Source of the DNA: RHLJ01 sp965247355
GTDB lineage: Bacteria > Bacteroidota > Rhodothermia > Balneolales > Balneolaceae
Assembly (NCBI GenBank): GCA_965247355.1
Contig: OZ252011.1
Location: forward strand, 248,001-312,000
Direction of reading: 5' to 3'
Length of the DNA stretch: 64,000 nt
The notes beneath the pieces are model-generated. The model did not search any database. It had not been told where the DNA came from and saw only the letters and a list, made by a program, of their open reading frames with translations. Numbering within the stretch: the stretch's first letter is position 1; each line of letters begins with the position of its first letter. Position numbers and translations under genes: made by a program. Below are positions 53,186 to 61,187 of this stretch, piece after piece.

Positions 53186-53812
53186 TTATTTATAGGCCTT
53201 TGCTGCGACCAGTAATACATCACCATTAATGCGCTGTTTGTAGTCCGGATTTACATACTGGAATTTAACTATACCTTCCTGATCAATGATGAATACAGCC
53301 GGAGCGGGAAGAATATGATGATCGTAGCCGGTATTCTTTTCAAAATCGATGCCAATAGATTTATAGCGCTCTACGGTTTTATCATCTACACGGTAAGCAA
53401 TGCCGAAGGCTTTCATAACATCAGCCGGGCTGTCGGAAAGTAAAGTGTATGAAAGCTCAATATCAGATAGTGTTTCTTTTAGCACTTCCGGCCGATCTAC
53501 ACTCACTGCAAGAATCTGATACCCCATCTCCACGATTTGTTCTTCAATTTGTTGAAGTTCTGCCATATGTCGGCTGCAATAAGGGCACCATCCACCACGA
53601 TAAAAAATGAGAACAGTTGGTTTTTCTGCCACTACAGTACGTAATGATAGTTTTTCATCTTCAATCGATCTGACAGAAACATCCGGAATGGTAGAGTTAA
53701 CCAGAATTGGACTAACTTCTGTTGGCGAATCTGGTACAGATTGAGAAAAAGAAGTTGAAGAAATAAATAATACGAGAGCAAAACTTGAAATAATAAATGA
53801 CCAAAGCTTCAT
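53186..53812 (-). CDS. Exported AhpC/TSA-type peroxiredoxin-like protein
   Basis: 208 residues with a signal peptide (to about 23, ending STSFSQ) and a thioredoxin-fold domain. FYRGGWCPYCSRHMAELQQ contains a CPYC pair (near 74-77), more like thioredoxin-type oxidoreductases than 1-Cys peroxiredoxins. LSYTLLSDSPADVMKAFGIAY and VFIIDQEGIVKFQYVNPDY complete the AhpC/TSA fold. It probably handles peroxide or disulfides in the periplasm. Its 3' end meets a strong terminator. Confidence 0.85.
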   Translation of the reverse strand: MKLWSFIISSFALVLFISSTSFSQSVPDSPTEVSPILVNSTIPDVSVRSIEDEKLSLRTVVAEKPTVLIFYRGGWCPYCSRHMAELQQIEEQIVEMGYQILAVSVDRPEVLKETLSDIELSYTLLSDSPADVMKAFGIAYRVDDKTVERYKSIGIDFEKNTGYDHHILPAPAVFIIDQEGIVKFQYVNPDYKQRINGDVLLVAAKAYK

Positions 53813-53898
53813 AGGTAGAAATTAATTAACAATTGTTTCTAAGATAACTAATCAGTAGTTAAGCTTTGTTCTGTAGAAAAGATGTTATAGAAAAGTGA

Positions 53899-53931
53899 GA
53901 ATTGAACCGTACTTACCAAACGGCTCAATTC
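53899..53931 (-). terminator. Hairpin downstream of the SRPBCC gene
   Basis: Arms GAATTGAACCGT and ACGGCTCAATTC pair over 12 positions with one mismatch around a 9-base loop, eight bases past the SRPBCC stop on the minus strand. The following tract is only moderately T-rich, so the terminator call is tentative. Confidence 0.5.
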
Positions 53932-53938
53932 AAAAAAT

Positions 53939-54364
53939 TTATACTGCTGCTGCCAGGCGTTCAAGAATTGCTTTCCAACCATTGGTGTGATTGGTTTTCA
54001 TCTCCTCATTTGGCATGAAATCATGTACAAGCTTAACCTCAACTCCACCTTCTACATTGGTTAGTGTGATGGTGACCACAGTATCGCTTACAGATTGTGA
54101 ATTCCACGTAAATACAATTTTTTCGTTGACTACTACTTCTGTGTATTTCCCATGGTGGCTATATGTCTCTTCCTCACTATGCATATCTATCTTGAAGGTG
54201 CCACCGGCTGTTACTTCTGCATCAACAGTAGCACTCCAGCCGTCCGGTCCGGCAAAAAACCATTTTTCCATAATACTATTATCGGTCAATGCCTTAAATA
54301 TAGAAGCTTTATCAGCATTAATTATTTTAGAGACTTCGAGGGCATGTTCGTTAGATCGGCTCAT
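53939..54364 (-). CDS. SRPBCC/AHSA1-domain protein
   Basis: A 141-residue START-like (AHSA1) domain: INADKASIFKALTDNSIMEKWF, FKIDMHSEEETYSHHGKYTE, KIVFTWNSQSVSDTVVTITL and FMPNEEMKTNHTNGWKAILERL cover the whole fold. These cavity proteins bind small hydrophobic ligands. It is the second gene of a unit starting with an ArsR-type repressor three bases upstream; such ArsR/SRPBCC pairs are frequent, and the repressor probably controls both. Ligand unknown. Confidence 0.85.
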   Translation of the reverse strand: MSRSNEHALEVSKIINADKASIFKALTDNSIMEKWFFAGPDGWSATVDAEVTAGGTFKIDMHSEEETYSHHGKYTEVVVNEKIVFTWNSQSVSDTVVTITLTNVEGGVEVKLVHDFMPNEEMKTNHTNGWKAILERLAAAV

Positions 54365-54367
54365 AAT

Positions 54368-54688
54368 TTAATCCTTTTTTGATTTTTCAATAAATTGTTG
54401 AAGCTCAGTCAAACGTGCATCCCAGAACTGCTTATACTCTTTAATTAAAGATTCAACTTCTGTTAAAGGGGCATAATTCATTCTACAAGTGATGGTTCTA
54501 CCTACCCGCTTTTTGACAATAAGATCGGCCTTTTCCAAAACCTTCAAATGTTTCGAAACGGCAGCCAATGACATATCATAAGGCTCAGCTATTTCATTTA
54601 CTGTTTGTTCCTTCTCTGCTAATGAAAGCAAAATAGAACGACGAGTTGAATCTGATAAAGCGTATAGAGTAGAATCTAGCATAAACAT
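54368..54688 (-). CDS. ArsR-family winged-helix repressor
   Basis: 106 residues: LYALSDSTRRSILLSLAEKE, VNEIAEPYDMSLAAVSKHLK (recognition helix) and VLEKADLIVKKRVGRTITCR (wing) form a standard ArsR DNA-binding domain. The metal-site cysteines of true arsenic sensors are absent (no CxC in the recognition helix), so it probably senses something else. The longest start is used; a second Met two codons in, at 54682, would leave the nearby operator fully upstream. Two palindromic operator copies adjoin its start, indicating self-repression. It is translated with the SRPBCC gene. Confidence 0.88.
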   Translation of the reverse strand: MFMLDSTLYALSDSTRRSILLSLAEKEQTVNEIAEPYDMSLAAVSKHLKVLEKADLIVKKRVGRTITCRMNYAPLTEVESLIKEYKQFWDARLTELQQFIEKSKKD

Positions 54689-54705
54689 TTAACTGATTGG
54701 TTAAA
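54688..54705. promoter_or_regulatory. ArsR operator copy 1
   Basis: TTTAACTGATTGGTTAAA is an 18-base near-palindrome beginning at the ArsR start codon. It repeats, with small changes, 40 bases upstream, consistent with two repressor dimers on one face of the helix. Confidence 0.6.
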
Positions 54706-54727
54706 TATAAAACGGAGTAAACTAATA

Positions 54728-54745
54728 TTCAACCAATCGGTTAAA
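54728..54745. promoter_or_regulatory. ArsR operator copy 2
   Basis: TTCAACCAATCGGTTAAA matches copy 1 in the same core (AAC-N6-GTTAAA). Both are followed by TATAA on the plus strand, and TATATTTA, similar to the -7 element, lies on the minus strand beside each copy. Confidence 0.6.
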
Positions 54746-54772
54746 TATAAATTATAAACCTTATTTAAACTA

Positions 54773-56023
54773 TCAAAAACGGGTATTAACTACATTATCG
54801 TAGATAGAGCCAAAGGTAATTTCAAAACCTGCTCCACCCCAAAACTCATAGGAAGTCGCTTGTTGACGTGTATTAGCGATGGCTTCTTTGTCTGTTACTC
54901 CTCCTGCAGATAAAGAAAGTTGATCGTTAATTATAGCGTATCCGGTTTCGAAGAATACAGACACCCCACGAATAATTCGGATATCGATTTCAAAGTTTAG
55001 ATTAAGTCTGTTTTTTGAAAAATCATGAAGATAGTGTCTGCCATTTATACGGGCTTCAATACCTCCCCATGGTTTGGTATAGTCCATATTAAAAGATAGT
55101 TCCTGTCTGGCTAGAATTTCAGAGGACTTCCCAAAAATAGTAGGTTCAGTGTAATCGAAGAATGATGTCAAAATTCCGTAACGAAGGGTGACTTCTCGTC
55201 GGGCGAATTCCCTATATGGATAGAAGCTGTATTCAATGGAAGGAGTTGCTCCATACCGTAAATCAATATTATCCCTGGTTGATGATCCTCCGCTAAAATA
55301 ACTTCCTATAGACCAATGGTCTCCTAAACTCCATGCAACTAATCCGAATATATTTTGACGATCTGTAGTGAAAACATCCTCTGTTTCTACTCCAAGTGAA
55401 TCGGTATTTCGAAACACTTCCCGATTATAGTTTTCATCATAGTTGAACCGGACTTTAAAGTTCTCGGTTGTTCTTCTAACCCGAACTCTTCCGTTAAGTC
55501 TCAAATCATTTCTTCTTTCTTCTCCGGAAAACCAGGTACTTCCTCCAAATTCAAAAATCCAATTATTCCAACGATCGTTTTCCTGTAAATCCGTGATTGT
55601 GGTGTTTCCTCCTGCGTAGGATACATCAAAGCCATTCAAAGCGTCTAATTCAGCTAAAAATGAGACAAACCCGAGTTTAATGTATCGTACAAGTCCGTTT
55701 CTTTCTTCTTCATCGGTATCCGAATCATAGGAAGTATAGGTGAATTCAGTCGATTGATTCCTAAGCTCATCCTGACCGATAAAATCCAAAGTATACTGAG
55801 TTCCCCCACTAGCAGTACCTTGACGAGTAATTATTAAATGCACTTCAGCGTCTGACTGATCTCGTACAAAATTTATGAATTGGATTTCACTTCGAATAAA
55901 TGTGCTATTACAACCTCTGCAATCAAGGTAAACAGATAATGGTTTATTCGAGCTGGATTCCTGAGCAAAAGAAAAAGATGAAGATAGTATCAGTACGAAA
56001 ACAAAAGAGAATTTTTTAAACAA
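54773..56023 (-). CDS. Outer-membrane beta-barrel protein with N-terminal CxxC region
   Basis: 416 residues with a signal peptide (about 1-20). A short periplasmic part opens with VYLDCRGCNSTFIRSEIQFI (Cys35, Cys38) and VHLIITRQGTASGGTQYTLD, a block I have seen in envelope proteins of this phylum but cannot name. From about 150 onward alternating strands (DLRLNGRVRVRRTTENFKVR, NMDYTKPWGGIEARINGRHY) end in FGSIYDNVVNTRF, whose final aromatic is typical for outer-membrane barrels. Function unknown. It lies just upstream of the ArsR pair on the same strand, but the two operators separate them. Confidence 0.75.
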   Translation of the reverse strand: MFKKFSFVFVLILSSSFSFAQESSSNKPLSVYLDCRGCNSTFIRSEIQFINFVRDQSDAEVHLIITRQGTASGGTQYTLDFIGQDELRNQSTEFTYTSYDSDTDEEERNGLVRYIKLGFVSFLAELDALNGFDVSYAGGNTTITDLQENDRWNNWIFEFGGSTWFSGEERRNDLRLNGRVRVRRTTENFKVRFNYDENYNREVFRNTDSLGVETEDVFTTDRQNIFGLVAWSLGDHWSIGSYFSGGSSTRDNIDLRYGATPSIEYSFYPYREFARREVTLRYGILTSFFDYTEPTIFGKSSEILARQELSFNMDYTKPWGGIEARINGRHYLHDFSKNRLNLNFEIDIRIIRGVSVFFETGYAIINDQLSLSAGGVTDKEAIANTRQQATSYEFWGGAGFEITFGSIYDNVVNTRF

Positions 56024-56103
56024 GAGTGCAAATGGTTGGTTAGATTTTCAAAACTACGAGTTTTAACATCACGCATTTGCAAAAAGTTTTAATCTGAGAA
56101 GAA

Positions 56104-56847
56104 TTAAAGTAGAATTTGGAAGGCTGTCATTCCCATGATTGCAATAGTTACCCAAAAGCCAATTTTATGAGGTTCACATTTTTCAAGTGCTTCGGGAATC
56201 AGTTCAGCGAAAACCATCCAGATCATGGCCCCGGCAGCCAGACCCAGTCCAAGGGGAAGATATTCTCTAAAAGCATCAACAAAAAGAAAAGCTGGAATAG
56301 CCATTAATGGTTGAGGTAGGCTTGAAAAAATACTCCAGCCCACTGCTTTTATCGGGGAAGTGCCTTTTGGAATCATTACTAAACTAATGGCAAGTCCTTC
56401 CGGGATATTATGCACTGCAATGGCAATAGCTATAAAAACACCAAATTCCAGAGTATTTGCAAAGGAGACTCCAACACTGACACCTTCTGCAAAGGAGTGA
56501 ATCGTCATAATTCCAAGAAACAAAAGCATTTTCTTACTTCCTGCACCAACCAGGTCTTTAACTTCTATATCGAAAGACTTGTTCATCCAGTTGTCTGCCA
56601 GTATTACGAAAGCTACTCCTGAAATCATGCCGATCAGGGTCATCAACTCATCTTCGCGATAACCTTCAAAAATCAGATTATAACTGGCTGAAAGCATAAG
56701 ACCGGCAGCAATGGCATTAGCTTTACCCAGAAAAGAATCCGAGATCTTCTTAATAAAAAAGAAAGGAATAGCACCTATTCCGGTAGCTAATGCGGTAATT
56801 AGTGCGTAAATGAAAACTTTAAATACGGTCGAGTCAAGAAATTCCAT
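56104..56847 (-). CDS. ZIP-family divalent metal transporter
   Basis: A 247-residue membrane protein with about eight helices. The two metal-site helices are IMTIHSFAEGVSVGVSFAN and AVHNIPEGLAISLVMIPKG, matching the HSxxEG and HNxPEG motifs of ZIP carriers, and GAMIWMVFAELIPEALEK is the third conserved segment. It should bring zinc or another divalent cation into the cytosol. It is a single gene, divergent from pcm, with no adjacent metal regulator. Confidence 0.9.
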   Translation of the reverse strand: MEFLDSTVFKVFIYALITALATGIGAIPFFFIKKISDSFLGKANAIAAGLMLSASYNLIFEGYREDELMTLIGMISGVAFVILADNWMNKSFDIEVKDLVGAGSKKMLLFLGIMTIHSFAEGVSVGVSFANTLEFGVFIAIAIAVHNIPEGLAISLVMIPKGTSPIKAVGWSIFSSLPQPLMAIPAFLFVDAFREYLPLGLGLAAGAMIWMVFAELIPEALEKCEPHKIGFWVTIAIMGMTAFQILL

Positions 56848-56957
56848 AGTAATCGGATTGGAAAGAAGATAGTTGTGAGGAATTCTATTTACTACCCTAA
56901 GTAGAAATTTAGAACCGGATTAAATAAAGAAATTATTAACCCAAATTTTGATCGTAA

Positions 56958-57650
56958 ATGGCTATACTTGGGCACCTTTTAACCTTAATACTTCAAGCTT
57001 TGATTGACGACCGCCGATTCGCACGCCCACGTAAAAAACTGGTAGAAGAACTACGGGAGAAGGGGATTCAGAATCAAAAAGTACTTATGGCCATTGGCAA
57101 AATACCAAGGCATACCCTGGTTGATACTGCACTTCACTCAAAAGCTTATAATGATACTGCACTACCGATTGGAATGGGGCAGACTATTTCTCAACCTTAT
57201 ACAGTAGCCCGTCAAACGGAACTTCTGGAGATTCAACCGGGAGATAAGATCCTGGAAATAGGAACCGGATCCAGCTATCAATGCATGGTGCTTTGCGAAA
57301 TGGGAGCTACTGTTTATAGTGTGGAACGACATAATGAGTTGTATCACCGGGCAAAAGAGTCGCTTCGGGCTCAGGGATATAAAGCAATGCTAAAAGCAGG
57401 TGATGGAACTTTGGGTTGGTCAACCTATGCACCTTATGATGGAATCGTGGTAACAGCAGGGGCGCCTGTGGTTCCTCAGGATTTAATCAATCAATTAACT
57501 ATTGGTGGTCGCTTAGTGATTCCGGTTGGAGATGATAAAAAACAGATGATGTTGAAAATAACCCGTGTTTCTGAAACAGAATACGAACAAGAAGAACTAG
57601 CTAATTTTAAATTTGTGCCATTAATTGGCGAAAAAGGATGGGATAACTGA
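56958..57650 (+). CDS. pcm: Protein-L-isoaspartate O-methyltransferase
   Basis: A 230-residue SAM-dependent methyltransferase that repairs isoaspartyl residues in damaged proteins. ALPIGMGQTISQPYTVARQ is the PCMT signature region, ILEIGTGSSYQCMVLCEMG is the SAM-binding glycine motif (near 99), and GGRLVIPVGDDKKQMMLKI is the C-terminal block. The N-terminus is somewhat longer than the E. coli enzyme. The DUF368 gene follows within two bases, so the two are co-transcribed. Confidence 0.93.
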   Translation: MAILGHLLTLILQALIDDRRFARPRKKLVEELREKGIQNQKVLMAIGKIPRHTLVDTALHSKAYNDTALPIGMGQTISQPYTVARQTELLEIQPGDKILEIGTGSSYQCMVLCEMGATVYSVERHNELYHRAKESLRAQGYKAMLKAGDGTLGWSTYAPYDGIVVTAGAPVVPQDLINQLTIGGRLVIPVGDDKKQMMLKITRVSETEYEQEELANFKFVPLIGEKGWDN

Positions 57651-57651
57651 A

Positions 57652-58767
57652 TTGGCTGAAGAATTAAATCCAAAGGAAAACAAAGACCTAACAACCCCTA
57701 AAGAAGCTCCATTTCTCGCCATAAAGGGTTTTTTGATGGGCTCTGCTGACATCGTTCCGGGTGTGAGTGGAGGAACTATGGCATTAATTTTGGGTATTTA
57801 TGAACGGCTGTTAAATGCCATTAAAAGTGCAGATACCTCTTTTATAAAAAATTTGATCACCTTTAAGTGGAAAGCTGCATACAGTCAGATACACATTTTT
57901 TTTCTGGGAGTTTTATTTTTCGGGATTTTTAGCGCTGCAGCTTTTTTTACTAAAGTAGTTCCCCTTCAGGTGTACATGTTCACTCATCCCGAGATTGTTT
58001 ATGGTCTCTTTTTCGGATTGATCGTGGGCTCCATTTATATTCTGATTAAAACCCTGGGAAGATTTTCAGTCAAAGAGGTAATTTCTTTAGTTGCCGGTAT
58101 TGCCTTTGGACTTTGGATTGTGAGCCTTGTCCCGGCCGATACTCCTGATCATCCTGCTTTTGTTTTTCTGACAGGTATGATTGCTATCAGTGCTATGATT
58201 CTTCCCGGTATATCAGGCTCTTATCTTTTATTGATTATGAGGAAATACGATTTCCTTTTAAGCAATATCAGCCTTCTGGGTACTGAAGATACACTTGAAG
58301 CCATCATAAATATTTTACCTTTTACCCTCGGATCACTGTTCGGTATTGCACTTTTTTCACGATTCCTTTCCTGGTTACTTGGAAAGTTTCACTCCCAAAC
58401 TATTTCTGTGCTGATTGGATTTCTGATTGGTTCTCTTTTTGTAATCTGGCCCTATCAACACAGAGAATTTGTGGAACAGGTTAGAGAGGTGGAAGAAGTG
58501 AGTATTACAGATGCCCGGGTAATCGAGCTTCAGAATAATCCCAACGAAAATCTACCGGAGTTTGAACGGTTAGGAGAACAAAGCGTATCAGGTACGATCG
58601 AAATTCAAACTGTAAAAAAGAAGCTCATTCATACCGAACCTTATATCCCGGGAAGTATAGGCTCAACCGGTGAAGAAAATCCGAATGTTTGGGGAGGAAT
58701 TATAGGTATGGTTATTGGACTTGGGTTAGTGGGAGGCTTAGATCGGTTGAGAGAAATTAAGGAGTAG
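57652..58767 (+). CDS. DUF368 (PopT-type) polyprenyl-phosphate carrier
   Basis: A 371-residue integral membrane protein. The DUF368 signature GFLMGSADIVPGVSGGTMAL (near 25-44) is present, with a second inverted copy MIAISAMILPGISGSYLLLI further on, and about ten helices. DUF368 (PopT) proteins move undecaprenyl phosphate back across the inner membrane for cell-wall synthesis. I use the TTG at 57652, one base after the pcm stop and downstream of AAAGGA; an upstream TTG at 57625 would add nine residues. A polar insert (about 265-330) separates the last helices. Confidence 0.88.
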   Translation: MAEELNPKENKDLTTPKEAPFLAIKGFLMGSADIVPGVSGGTMALILGIYERLLNAIKSADTSFIKNLITFKWKAAYSQIHIFFLGVLFFGIFSAAAFFTKVVPLQVYMFTHPEIVYGLFFGLIVGSIYILIKTLGRFSVKEVISLVAGIAFGLWIVSLVPADTPDHPAFVFLTGMIAISAMILPGISGSYLLLIMRKYDFLLSNISLLGTEDTLEAIINILPFTLGSLFGIALFSRFLSWLLGKFHSQTISVLIGFLIGSLFVIWPYQHREFVEQVREVEEVSITDARVIELQNNPNENLPEFERLGEQSVSGTIEIQTVKKKLIHTEPYIPGSIGSTGEENPNVWGGIIGMVIGLGLVGGLDRLREIKE

Positions 58768-58828
58768 TTCCTTCATCAATCCTTCATGAAAATTTTGCAC
58801 CATTAGAGTGCAGAGATTAACAAAACAT

Positions 58829-58834
58829 GGAGGT
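58829..58834 (+). promoter_or_regulatory. Strong ribosome binding site that decides the USP start
   Basis: GGAGGT, the best Shine-Dalgarno in the window, lies four bases before the ATG at 58839 and overlaps the alternative ATG at 58827. The upstream ATG would not have its own site, so the shorter protein is favoured. Confidence 0.6.
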
Positions 58835-58838
58835 CGTT

Positions 58839-59831
58839 ATGAAAGTGCAACATATTCTTGTTCCTACCGATTTTTCTGAGCGATCAGAAGTAGCAATTAA
58901 AATGGCGGGTGAATTCGTCGATTTATATGGCTGTACGGTCGACCTGATACATATCATCCCACTGTTAAAATATTTCAGCGAAAGTATGGATCCACTCGGA
59001 GTACCATTCTCACTGGAAAAACACCTCTATCCACACTGCCTTGAAAATTCCCATGAAAATCTTGAAAAACTTGCCCATAAGTATATCAAGAAAGAATACA
59101 GAGGTAAATTGTTCTCTGAAATAGAACGTAAACCATCAGAAGCAATTACGCAGCTTGCCAATAAAGGGGATTATGATCTTGTGCTGATGTCTGCCCGGGG
59201 AGAGCACGATTCCATTCATGTAATGGGCGGTACAACAGAAAAGGTAATCCGACATAGTAAAATTCCTGTTCTTTCGGTAAATGAAGACATGAAAGTCGAA
59301 GGTTTAAAAACAATCATTGTTCCTGTCGATTTTTCTGAGTCATCATTTTTTGCTGTGATCCCTGCTTTTGAATTAGCCAAAGAAGTCGACGCAAAAATTG
59401 AACTGGTTAATGTTGTGGAATTGTACTCTGCAGGAAGTGACATGGTGCCTTATGTTCCAACTTCTGTGGATGAACAACCTGTTTACGAGAATTTGATCGT
59501 AAAACTTACAGAGTACATGCTTAATCATCCTCAGTATGATTTGCACATGAAACGAACCGGGGTTCCTTTCGAAGATATTTTGGTATCGACTGAAGGGCCT
59601 CATAATGTAAATATTGATCTCAGAAGTACTGTTATCAAAGGAATAACAGCATATCATGAAATAGCAGATTATGCCAATGATCATGCAGATATGGTGGTAA
59701 TGACTACTCACGGAAGAACAGGTCTGTCCAGAGTATTAATGGGGTCAACTACCGAACACGTTTCCCGGTTAATTGAAAAGCCTCTTTTAATAGTCCGTCC
59801 TCAGTTTTATGAAGAAGAGGTGACCGGGTAA
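58839..59831 (+). CDS. Tandem universal stress protein
   Basis: 330 residues made of two UspA domains. The first (1-145) starts KVQHILVPTDFSERSEVAIKMA and ends with SARGEHDSIHVMGGTTEKV before IPVLSVNED. The second (150-330) starts TIIVPVDFSESSFFAVIPAF and ends in TTHGRTGLSRVLMGSTTEHV before PLLIVRP. The second has the full GxxG...GST ATP-binding loop; the first is changed (GEHD, GG), so it may not bind ATP. Such tandem proteins form stable monomer-like units in stress responses. A perfect SD sets the start. Confidence 0.92.
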   Translation: MKVQHILVPTDFSERSEVAIKMAGEFVDLYGCTVDLIHIIPLLKYFSESMDPLGVPFSLEKHLYPHCLENSHENLEKLAHKYIKKEYRGKLFSEIERKPSEAITQLANKGDYDLVLMSARGEHDSIHVMGGTTEKVIRHSKIPVLSVNEDMKVEGLKTIIVPVDFSESSFFAVIPAFELAKEVDAKIELVNVVELYSAGSDMVPYVPTSVDEQPVYENLIVKLTEYMLNHPQYDLHMKRTGVPFEDILVSTEGPHNVNIDLRSTVIKGITAYHEIADYANDHADMVVMTTHGRTGLSRVLMGSTTEHVSRLIEKPLLIVRPQFYEEEVTG

Positions 59832-59897
59832 ATCCGGTAAGGTTGCAAGCTAACCGTTAATAAAGATTGACTTTTTCCTAAAATAACTGAGTTAATT

Positions 59898-59923
59898 ACT
59901 GTCTCCCTTGAATGGGAGACAGT
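59898..59923. terminator. Strong hairpin after the USP gene
   Basis: A perfect 10-bp stem (ACTGTCTCCC/GGGAGACAGT) with a 6-base loop sits 65 bases past the USP stop and 55 bases before rsmA. The T tract is short, so termination may be partial. Confidence 0.6.
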
Positions 59924-59978
59924 TTATGCTTTCGTCTCAATCTTCGTACCTTAACAGCTCAATCAAATTCAGATACTT

Positions 59979-60752
59979 TTGAGCTTCAGAACCAAAAAAA
60001 GCCTTGGGCAGCATTTTCTTACCGATAACAATATCATCGCGAAGATTTTGAAATCGGTACATGCTACTGAGGGAGATCGGGTAATTGAAATTGGTCCCGG
60101 TACCGGCGCCTTGACGAAATGGCTGGTTCAACGACATAATGATGTTCATGTCATTGAAGTAGACCAAAGGGCCGTGGAAGTTCTAAAAGAAAACCTTGAT
60201 GGACTCACTATCCATCAAATAGATGTATTAAAAGTTGACTGGAAAGAACTGATTTCTGATTCCGGTGAAACCCATGTGATTGGAAATCTTCCCTATTATA
60301 TTACCAGCCAGATACTTTTTTCTTTGTTAGAATCACGCCATTATTTCAAAGAGGCAATTCTGATGATGCAGAAAGAAGTTGCTCAACGACTGGTTGCATC
60401 ACCCTCAACTAAAGATTATGGAATTCTGAGTGTGCAAACACAATTGATGAGTAAACCTGAGTTACTCTTTGATGTATCCCCAAACTCATTCAACCCGCCT
60501 CCCAAAGTAATGAGTTCAGTAATTCGCCTTACTTTTGACAAACCCGAATTACCTTGTTCTGATAAAACACTGAAAAGTGTAGTTCGTACTGCCTTCAATC
60601 AACGCAGGAAAAAACTCAGCAATTCTTTAAAGCCCGCTTTGGGTGATTTTTTTCCTGACGGATTTAACTACGATGAACGGGCAGAAAACTGGTCGCCTGA
60701 CAGATATGCAGACTTAGCCCATCTCTTTGAAAAGTCTCGCAGTCAGGAATGA
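59979..60752 (+). CDS. rsmA: 16S rRNA dimethyladenosine transferase
   Basis: A 257-residue KsgA/RsmA methyltransferase that dimethylates A1518 and A1519 near the 3' end of 16S rRNA. SLGQHFLTDNNIIAKIL opens the protein, VIEIGPGTGALTKWLV binds SAM, and VIGNLPYYITSQILF holds the catalytic NLPY motif. FNQRRKKLSNSLKPALG is in the C-terminal domain. The only reasonable start is TTG at 59979. TACCTTAA about 30 bases upstream resembles a -7 element. Confidence 0.95.
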   Translation: MSFRTKKSLGQHFLTDNNIIAKILKSVHATEGDRVIEIGPGTGALTKWLVQRHNDVHVIEVDQRAVEVLKENLDGLTIHQIDVLKVDWKELISDSGETHVIGNLPYYITSQILFSLLESRHYFKEAILMMQKEVAQRLVASPSTKDYGILSVQTQLMSKPELLFDVSPNSFNPPPKVMSSVIRLTFDKPELPCSDKTLKSVVRTAFNQRRKKLSNSLKPALGDFFPDGFNYDERAENWSPDRYADLAHLFEKSRSQE

Positions 60753-60845
60753 TTTGGTACGGTACTTGCTTTAACCCTACCAGAATATAAGGGCAGTGCC
60801 CAAAAATTTTAACTACTAACTAACAAAATAAAAGGAGTCATACTT

Positions 60846-61133
60846 ATGGCTAGCATTAAACCTTTAGGCGACCGCGTACTAGTAAAAGCGGACGTAGCTG
60901 AGGAAGTTACCAGCTCCGGATTATATATTCCGGATACAGCGAAAGAAAAACCACAACAAGGAACCATCGTAGCAGTTGGACCGGGTAAAGTGGAAAATGG
61001 GAACAAAATTGAAATGACCGTTAAAGAAGGCGATAAAGTTCTTTACGGAAAATACGCTGGTACAGAAGTAACTCTCGATGGAGAAGAGTTCTTAATTATG
61101 CGTGAATCTGATGTTGTAGGCATTCTTGCTTAA
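60846..61133 (+). CDS. groES: Co-chaperonin GroES
   Basis: A 95-residue GroES of normal length that caps GroEL. IKPLGDRVLVKADVAEE, SSGLYIPDTAKEKPQQGTIV (the mobile loop) and VLYGKYAGTEVTLDGEEFLI are the conserved strands. A clear Shine-Dalgarno, AAAGGAG (60831-60837), lies eight bases upstream. No CIRCE inverted repeat (TTAGCACTC-N9-GAGTGCTAA) is present, so HrcA control is not indicated. groEL follows 54 bases later in the same operon. Confidence 0.97.
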   Translation: MASIKPLGDRVLVKADVAEEVTSSGLYIPDTAKEKPQQGTIVAVGPGKVENGNKIEMTVKEGDKVLYGKYAGTEVTLDGEEFLIMRESDVVGILA

Positions 61134-61187
61134 CCAGATCCCTTCAAAAAAATTAAATCAAAAACTTAAAAATAGAAGATAAAAACT

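Noticed and set aside
60753..60845. HrcA/CIRCE operator before groES
   Set aside because: The TTAGCACTC-N9-GAGTGCTAA repeat is absent; only a Shine-Dalgarno and a short GGGCAGTGCCC repeat are seen.
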